In this document: piece by piece, positions 56,417 to 64,000 of the stretch | Numbering within the stretch: position 1 is the first letter of the stretch | How the letters are laid out: each line of letters opens with the position of its first letter | Assembly: GCA_006176705.1 (NCBI GenBank) | Contig: QRFJ01004308.1 | Span: 21,965-85,964 of the forward strand | DNA length: 64,000 nucleotides | Reading direction: 5' to 3' | Origin: Cocos nucifera | Taxonomy: Eukaryota > Streptophyta > Magnoliopsida > Arecales > Arecaceae | Position numbers and translations under genes: made by a program | Notes under the pieces: model-generated | What the model was told of the DNA's origin: nothing | The model's database searches: none | The model's input: the letters and a program-made list of their open reading frames with translations, nothing else

Positions 56417-58898
56417 CCAAGGTCCAAACTTGGTTTAAGTGCATCAAATCAATTTCTGACTTCATTGTCTCTAACCATTTCTCAGAGTCGATATCCGATA
56501 TCGCATCATTATAGGTTTTGGAATCATCACCATGAACCCCATTACCTATGAGGAACATTTTCTCTACTTTCTCTGAAATAGTACCGAAGTACCTCTCAGG
56601 AGGACAAAAAATTCTTTCTGATCTATAAGGTGGAGGAGGTAGTGATTGTATTAGCTCAACCTAATTTGGTTCCATTTGGTCCTTAGCTCGTTGCTCTTGT
56701 GAGACTTTCTCATCGAGCTTGATCTGCTTTCCAATGCCGCTATCTTAAATAAACTATTTTTCAAGAAAGATGGCATGTCGACTCACCATCACATTATGAT
56801 CTTCTGGAATATAGAAATAATATCCTAATGACTCTTTAGGATATCCTATAAATGAAGCTCTAAAGGATCTAAAGTCTAACTTATCCGTTTGTTATCTTTT
56901 GACATTAGCCGAACAACCCCAAATTCTGAGATGACTTAGATATGATTTCTTACCATACCATATCTCATACAGTATGGTAGAAATGGTTTTAGAAGGAACT
57001 CTATTCAGTAAGTATATTATAGTTAACAAACAGTGTCCCAAAAAAAAATCAGGAAGGTCTGTGAAGCACATCATGGATCGGACCATTTCTAATAGGGTCT
57101 AGTTCCTTCGTTCTGAAATCTTGTTGAGTTGAGGTGTTCCAAATGGAGTCCATTGAGAGACTATGCCATTATTCTTGAGATAGTCCAAGAATTTTTGACT
57201 AAGGTATTCACCTCCTCGATCTGATCGAGGAACCTTAATGAGTTTTCTAGTTTGCTTTTCTACTTCATGTCTGAATTCCTTGAACTTTTCAAAAGCTTCA
57301 GACTTATGTCTCATAAGATACACATACCTATACCTAGATAAATCATCGATAAAGATTATGAAGTAGATAATGTTGCCTTTAGCTAGCACATCAAATGGGC
57401 CGCACACATCAATATGTACTAGGGCAAGAAGATCCGTGGCCCTTTTCCTATGTCCTACAAAAGAGAGTTTAGTTATTTTGCCATGAAGACAAGATTCATA
57501 AATTGGATATGACTCGGAAGTCAACAGACTCAATAGCCTGATTTTCTCTAATTTGTTAACCCTATCTTCTGCTATATACCTAGTCTTAGGTGCCACAGAT
57601 ACCTATCATTTGGACTATCCCTAGGTCATTTCATGGTATTCATATTTTGCTCGATATTAAAAATAGATACATCAATATGTAACTGGCAAAGATCATTAAT
57701 AAGAAAGTCGCTTGCAATTTTATTTCTTTCATAAAGAATGTTATAATGGTCCTTAAGAAAACTAATTACATAGCCTTCTAGTGCTAGGCATGAAACAGAA
57801 ATCAAATTCCTACTTGCTGCAGGCACATATTAACAATCTTTTAATACTAACTCTAAACCAGATGGTAGTTGAAGAGGATATGATCCCACGGCCACGGTAG
57901 TAACTTTTGCTCCATTTTCGATGTGTAGGATCATGTCACCATCCCTTAGCCTCCTATTATCCTCAAGATCCTGCAGAAAGTGCACAAATGAGCACTAGAA
58001 CCAAAGTCAAGCATCCAACTGGATGCAAAAGAAATTATAAGGTTAGACTCAATAATGAGCATACCTCCAGAAGGACCTGTCTCCTTATTCTTCAGGATAG
58101 CTAGGTAAGTAGGGCAGTTTCACTTTCAGTGGCCGTCATTGTTGTAATGAAAATACTTTCCTTTATCAGCGGCCTTCTTCTTCAGTTCTGCTTTTTTCTT
58201 CTTTCCTTCTTCCACCTTCTGCTTTTTTACAGACTTTTTTTCTTTCCAAAAGACTATCTTTTGGAAGAAATCTATTCCATAGCAAGCACTGAGCCTTTAG
58301 AATCTTTCATAGAAAGCTCAGCAGTAACCAATATGTTCATAAGTTTGGCTAGAGAATTTTGAAGTTTATGCATATGATAGTTTATAATGAACTATCCATA
58401 TGCATCAGTCAAGGATTGCAGAATTATATCATTCTACAGATCCAGGTCTAACTTCACTCCAAGCTTCTCAAGCTCTTCCAAGTCCTTGATCATCATCAGA
58501 CAATGATCTTGGACTGACTGTCCATCATGCATTTTAGCCTTGAATAGTCGTTTAGTGACTTGATACTTGGCTGCGTGACTTTGTTCACCAAACATCTCTT
58601 ATAGGTGAGCCAACATTTAGCGGACAGTCCTAATATCTTCATGTTGGCACTGAAGCTCATCAGACATCAAGCCCAATATGTAGTATCTAGCCTTGTTATC
58701 TTCATCCATCCACTTTTCAAGAGACGCTCTTTGTTTAGCGGATGGACAAGCTGGTAAAGTGGAAGGATCCTGATCCAATACATGAGTTAACTTCTTGAAA
58801 TCCAAAATAATTTTAAAGTTTTGGAGCCAATCCTTGTAATTGAGTTCGGACAGTCTATGGGTGTCCAGGATACGTGCTAGTGGATTGGATGCAGACAT
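56417..58898 (-). pseudogene. Right-arm copia gag-protease-integrase, ends at start of RT
   Basis: The start codon at 58898 (minus) opens MSASNPLARILDTHRL, the same as the left arm. Gag runs to ~58170, with a poor zinc knuckle near 58150. The protease lies around 58030-57640. The pre-integrase and integrase have their longest open stretch at 57596-57099: CESCLHGKITKLSF, HIDVCGPF, RSDRGGEY and a terminal E (ISERRN), so all three catalytic acids can be seen. The linker (PYEIWYG-like, ~56930) follows, and then the RT start at 56558-56417. It carries a different set of stops from the left arm, so the two have decayed apart. Confidence 0.87.
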
Positions 58899-60770
58899 TT
58901 TTCTATAGAGAGTCAAAGTTTCTAGTTTGATATTGTAATTAAGACTTAACCAATTTGTTTAAGGATTTTATTTTAAAATAAATTAGCTTTCACTATTTTT
59001 TTGGATCCCTACACTCTCTCTGTAGAGATGCAAAAATCTCCATGATCAATGATTTTTAGTGGGTGGTGCAGTCCCACCAACTGACTCATCATCTCACCTA
59101 ATAGTTATTGGTGATGGATTAGCCAATGAGTGAACAACTCTTGTTCAACAATTCTTAAATCATCGTGCACCCAAACTTGATCTCTAATTTATGAATCTCA
59201 CCATACCCAAAATATTGATCCACTCCTTAGTTAAGTCAGACCCACCATTTGCACAGATTGGATTTTTAATTAAGTTTCTCACCGTATCTAGAATATTGAG
59301 CTCAATCCATCCTCCAGCCTGTAGCATCCAATGCCTAATAGATATGGTTATATCTTTTCGGTGCAACTAAACCACTGTAACTAGTCGAGAACAATCAACC
59401 CTGAAAAGGATCCGCACATCTACAATGGTGGAAGATCTTAGACTTAATCTTTTCTTAGAAAGATTTGATTTAGATCTCATTAAACTAGACTTGACATAGT
59501 CATAACCATTATGACTAACCTAGTGGCATGGGTTAGCTCGGATTATTGACCACCTCAGATCAAGACTGAGCCAACAAATATGGCTAGGTAAGTGAGACCG
59601 ATGGAAGGGATATGCCATTAACTCGATAAGATGGCATTCGAGTCGAGTAGCTCTCAATTAAAAATCAGTCGATTATATCTGCCAAACTTACCTTAGACAC
59701 CAAATTATTGAGCCAGAACCAATTTGGTTAGCCTACAATCTAGACTCTAACCACTGAGCCTAATTAGGTCTTAGCTTGATCGATCACTCACGTGACTCGA
59801 TCTTGACCCAGACTTAATCCTATTAGGCTGGTCAATTTAAGCACTGTTGATCCCATCTAACCAACTCTTGATTCGGTTTGATCAACCGCTTAGACCTAAT
59901 TGAGCTACCCAAGTCCGAACCCAATTTTATGAATATGTCTTAGATCTAAAATTTTCAATTTTAGACCTAACATATATTTCATAATCTTAATTCTTAATTA
60001 AGTTTAGGATTCATAAATAAAATATGTAAATAAAATTCTAGGATTTCAGGATGATCTAGGTAAGAATTGTTTTAGAAATAAGTTCTGATTTCTAATTAGA
60101 ATTCAGTTGCAGCACTCCTACACATCATAAGAACATTCCATCAAATAGGAGGAGAGGATATTTAAATCCTACTTTATTTTTATTATCGGACGGTCAAGGA
60201 GAATGCCTTAATCAAAAATATAAATCTACAAAACTAGTTAGATCTACATCATATATCATATATAAAAAAATTGATCTAACTTTAAACATGTTTTGCATAC
60301 ATCTCATGTATCATATCATGCATATTTTCAGATCTAAATTATCTCATAATTTATCTAAAAAATTAAATTTAAATTGATCACATCAAAATATATTCAAATC
60401 TAGATTAATTTTGTAGAACTAATTCTACAACTAGTCTAAAATGCATTCTATTCATATCTCATATGAACCAAAAATTAAATAATTTTATTTTACTATTTTT
60501 TAGATCTTATTATATAAATTATAAATTAAAAAATAATAATTAATTAATTTAAAATTATAACTTAATCAAATTAAATTATGATCATGCAAGACTATGTATA
60601 GAACAGTTCTATTTTATAATTAGTCATGCATCTTGTAAAACTTAGATCTAAATTATTTAATTTTAATTTTTTTGATTTCAAATCTAATCATATCTCTTGT
60701 GATATATAAATTTATCTAATTATTAGATTAAAATTAAAATAAAATTAAATCTAAATAATTTATTAGAACC
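58899..60770 (-). other. Right-arm untranslated leader
   Basis: It mirrors 52045-53904 in order and composition, with the AT-rich part next to the PBS. No ORF is recognised. Confidence 0.75.
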
Positions 60771-60785
60771 TGGCTCTAATATTGG
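60771..60785 (-). promoter_or_regulatory. Right-arm primer-binding site
   Basis: The minus strand reads CCAATATTAGAGCCA, a decayed TTGGTATCAGAGCCA at the mirrored position of the left PBS. Confidence 0.75.
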
Positions 60786-60786
60786 T

Positions 60787-63063
60787 TGAAGAAAAAATTC
60801 AGATTTTCTGGGTCAGGTTTGTTCAGATCTGATTGGATCAAGAGAGATATTTCAAAAATTTTTATTTTCAATCTAGATTAGATCTAATATATTTAAAATC
60901 TAATTTTATAGATCTAATAAAATAAAATAAAAGTAAATTAAATCTAATTTAATTTGTATCTTTTATTGGGTAATCAGATTATCCTATGATGATCCTATTG
61001 ATTACCTGAGGTTCTGGATCTAGCCACGTAAGTACCTAGCCTCTATCGATATCCACTTAGGCTGGATCTAAAGATCTTCTTCTTCTTTATCACCTCTCCA
61101 AATATCAGATCTGGATCTGATTTGGACGATCTTCAAAACTCCTTTTGAAGATCTAGAATTATCTCTTGCAGTAATACTGCCTTCTTCCTTTCTCATCATC
61201 TTTCTCTTGCCTGGACTGCACCAAACTGAAGCCCAAATCTTCTTGGGTGTGAAGAGGAGAGAGAGGACTAGAAGATGACATGGAGAAGGAAGAGGGGCAG
61301 CCTTGGGGCATGGATAAGGGAGAACTTCTTAAAAGCTTGGCGCAGATAGGGTTTATACAGACCCTCTTGTGCCATGTAGTACCACATCATCCCGACGAAT
61401 CATGTCGCTTCATGCAATCAGATCTAAATCTAATTGGTGGGATGACATCATCTGATTCAATCAGATGAGAGCCCCCTCAAATCATCCTTAGGTGGTGCCA
61501 AGACTTGTCAAAGCTGACTCTTAGGTGCCTACCTAAGTTGATTCCAAGAAGCAACCTGGAGTCCCATCTGTATGAGACTCCAAGCATCCCTATCCATGGG
61601 CGCATGCCTTCCTAGGCATGCACCCCCTCCTTTTTAATTTCTAGGGGGACAAGCCCCTATTTGCTCTCCTATGGGTGCATGATACATGGGTAGATGTCTA
61701 AGTGTCAAAGGTCAACGTTTGACCAAAGTCAAAAAATAAGAATTTGTAGGTGATGAAAAATGGTAGGTATTGTCTCAAATTTATCTCATAAATTAAGACA
61801 ATACTTTTCTGACCTGGACAAGCTCCAGTCAGACCAAGTAAAGGTACCTAAGTGAGCATAAATATATTTAGCTCAGTCGAGATAACTTTTAACGATAGTA
61901 GAAGGAGAACATTAGGCTCAATCGTGTGCTAGCACAATTTTCTTGAACCTAATTAAATCTAATTCAAATCAATTAAACTGGATTAGTCCAATTGATGATA
62001 TCCAAATCCAAATCCTTATTTGTGTGATCCAGTTAGGTTCAGTTCTGTATGGTAATGGGATATGTCATGATCTCTATTGTCGACATCATCGAAACATCTT
62101 CCAATGGATCAGAATTTTTTTTATTCAGATAACTAGAATGATCGATCATCCAAATCATTTTAATTGCTCCCAAAATCCACGAGTGACACCTAGTAGTATA
62201 TGGTGGAATCCATCAGAACTAAAAATGAACCTCTCGATGTAGCTATCTGTGTGATTAAATTCTTCTATCTTAAGCTCCGATCAGATTAGGGTTAAGGTGA
62301 ACTCGTCAAATCCTAATTTCTGTCATATGATTTAATCATTCGATTCAAGTCCAATGTGAAAACCTTAATAGAAACTCTTTCTATTATTTTACTCTGCCAT
62401 GGCCATGGCCTTAAGGACTTGATTCTCATGATCATCAAGGTTGCTTTCAATCTGTCCGACATAGATTCCCTCTCGATATGCAACCAATTCCCTAAATAAA
62501 CGCTATAGGCCAACATACATCTCAGTGATTCTGATGGCAAGAGTACGAGTCATGGATAGTCAAACTCATAATACCCTCCAAGGTGAAACATCGATGCACC
62601 TTAGACGTCAAAAATCAGACACATACTTGCCAGCTTTGAAGTCAGTCATTCGATGAGAGGTAACTTTTTATGACTGCTCTGAGGTGGGTTGCTCAGTGCC
62701 TTCTTGTTCTAACGAGTACCTATACCATATTGCTCCGGTATCTCTACACCATAGATCAAGACTCATTTATGATAAAAAATTGATTTGACACCAATCTTCT
62801 GATCGTCCACCATCCTCATGAGAAATCCTATTTTGGTCAGAAAGCATTTTATGAGTAAATAATGAAATTCTGTCTTAAAATTTTCAACTCTGAAATAAGA
62901 ATATATCATTACCATTAACTCAAGAGATGGTATCACAACACTAAATACATTTATGATAAATAAATAATCTAATTTATTATTAAGTCAAAATATAAATTTT
63001 GTCTTTAGAAGTGTAATTCACAATGTCAGTTAATTTCTTGCTTTTAGGGCATACATATTAACA
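60787..63063 (-). repeat. Right-arm LTR of palindrome (2277 bp)
   Basis: On the minus strand TGTTAATATGTATGCCC to ...TTTTCTTCA, full length. The outer end (63063) is the U3 terminus, just like the left arm. Confidence 0.92.
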
Positions 63064-64000
63064 ATAGGAGAAACACTTGGCATGAAATTATTTTCATGCA
63101 AATGCTGGTCTTTTTTTGGCGTCAGTAAAGTGTTTTAACCCAATGCCACCTAGGAGTCCCACTTTAACCCAAATCACTTATTATTGATCAAAGGAACTTC
63201 AGGGATTATTCTCCATGTCCAAAACACTTGAGATTCTCATCTAGTTTTATCAACAAAACTTGATTCAAAAGTGGGCAACATGAGTAGATAAGGAAGAGTC
63301 CATTTGCTCTAGGACGTCTTTCCTAAGAGTTTGATCCAAATCCATAAACTCTATCAAATCTAGTCAAACCGACCCACCATAAACAGAAATCAAAATTTTG
63401 CAACAACCCATAGTCATGACTCAATTCCTGATCAACATATCTCCAAAAAGTAAATCAAAAAAATAGTCTAAAAATTCTTTTTAGCAGCATCGGATCAGGT
63501 GACCCTTTAAGTTCTCTCAATTAGGTCCCCTCAACTTTGACCCTAGTTAATTGCACGTAGCATATGCGATTTTAATTTCAATAATCCCTAATCTAATTAG
63601 ACTAGTTTTATCCAGATAAAAATATAAATTCATTCAAATATATGAAAATGCATTCAAATCAAAATTTGACTCGATTTGCGATGAATCAGAAAGCATAGCA
63701 GAAGAAGAAAAGCTAGCTCAATCGTTGTGCTAGCTCGAATATACAAATATATGACATGACGTAATGAAGCGGTGATATATGAGACGATAGGCTCATCTCA
63801 ATGAGTCCAGAGATAAAATAATAAGAATAGATCTTAGTCTAAATCTAGATTTTACTAATATAATAATAAGAGACCCTTATTTGATGATCCCCCAATTAGA
63901 TTCAATTCCGTCTATATATGGGTACATGGGGAGGGACATCTTCAAAACAATTTTTCGTCTAATCCAATTTTCTCAAAAACATTTCCTTCTCATACCAGGA
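63064..64000 (-). repeat. A' LTR, piece 3, running off the window
   Basis: It resumes the diverged family-A-like LTR. Blocks such as agctcaatcgttgtgctagc (~63715) and gattcaattccgtctatatatggg-like sequence (~63900) parallel ~61920 and ~62040 of the right palindrome LTR. It contains an 8-bp-stem hairpin (gcatgaaa, ttat, tttcatgc) near 63080. No ORF is present. Confidence 0.6.

Larger units (their letters stand above)
49732..63063. mobile_element. 13.3-kb palindromic copia insertion (family A, two 5' halves head to head)
   Basis: The left arm (49732-56393, plus) has LTR, PBS, leader, gag, protease, integrase and the start of RT. The right arm (56417-63063, minus) has the same parts in mirror order. 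The arms are 6662 and 6647 bp long, with a 23-bp spacer. The outer ends are both U3 starts (TGTTAG... on each strand). The missing 3' half (RT, RNase H, PPT, 3' LTR) is absent on both sides. Arms differ at about 36 of 260 sites in one gag block, mostly transitions. Confidence 0.9.

Noticed and set aside
49732..63063. DNA transposon with long terminal inverted repeats (Foldback or MITE type)
   Set aside because: The arms contain LTR, tRNA-Met PBS, gag, protease and integrase in copia order, which explains the inverted repeat fully.
49732..63063. Two independent truncated copia insertions in opposite orientation
   Set aside because: Both would have to stop within ~25 bp of the same pol position and abut exactly, with a shared GGTA. 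A single event is simpler.
63075..63100. Hairpin gcatgaaa/tttcatgc as a terminator
   Set aside because: An isolated 8-bp stem in plant LTR sequence. No transcript or gene ends there.

Overview
This window is heterochromatin-like nuclear DNA from a flowering plant. It is made almost entirely of LTR retrotransposons inserted into one another. I see no host gene, tRNA, rRNA, CRISPR array or bacterial feature. The families are Ty1/copia with long (2.3-2.9 kb) LTRs, Athila-like gypsy, Tat-like gypsy with an antisense extra ORF, and a second gypsy lineage with a YFDD reverse transcriptase. This mix suggests a large repeat-rich plant genome. A monocot such as a palm is my guess, at low confidence. 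Every coding region is broken by stops and frameshifts. Many stops replace Trp codons (TGG to TAG), as expected from decay of methylated cytosines.

Layout, using my own labels. (1) 1-5275, minus: Athila-like G1 with gag and protease only and 1.9-kb LTRs, inserted in a copia LTR. (2) 5276-37900: one large copia element, B1 (plus), split by later insertions. Its pieces are a 5' LTR fragment (5276-~5464), leader and gag/protease (17048-18330), integrase-RT-RNase H (24578-27415) and a 3' LTR in two parts (27430-28333, 36074-37900). Inside it sit copia A1 (5' end lost, ~5465-11440), itself in gypsy C0 (11441-17047); complete gypsy C1 (18331-24577, TSD aacat); and complete gypsy C2 (28334-36073), which carries a solo copia LTR (33161-35399). 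(3) B1 itself lies in the antisense ORF of gypsy C3 (37901-37952 and 41393-42534). The same ORF also took a gag-only copia, D1 (37953-41392, perfect TSD tatag). (4) 42535-46372, minus: gypsy E1 with protease, RT, RNase H and integrase. (5) 46373-64000: a diverged copia LTR (A', minus) that interrupts E1 and is itself split by a 2.87-kb solo LTR of the B family and by a 13.3-kb palindrome.

The most unusual object is the palindrome at 49732-63063. It is two 5' halves of a family-A copia element (LTR, PBS, leader, gag, protease, integrase, start of RT) joined head to head through a 23-bp centre, with a 4-bp microhomology at the joint. Both outer ends are U3 LTR termini. It looks like the integrated product of an aberrant reverse-transcription event in which strand synthesis turned back or switched template inside pol. 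Other points of note are several tandem arrays grown inside retrotransposons (86, 111-115, 41, 45 and ~30 bp units), an antisense Transposase_28-like ORF in the Tat-like elements, and a stretch with an excess of 1-base gaps (31.9-34.8 kb) that may be poorly polished assembly.
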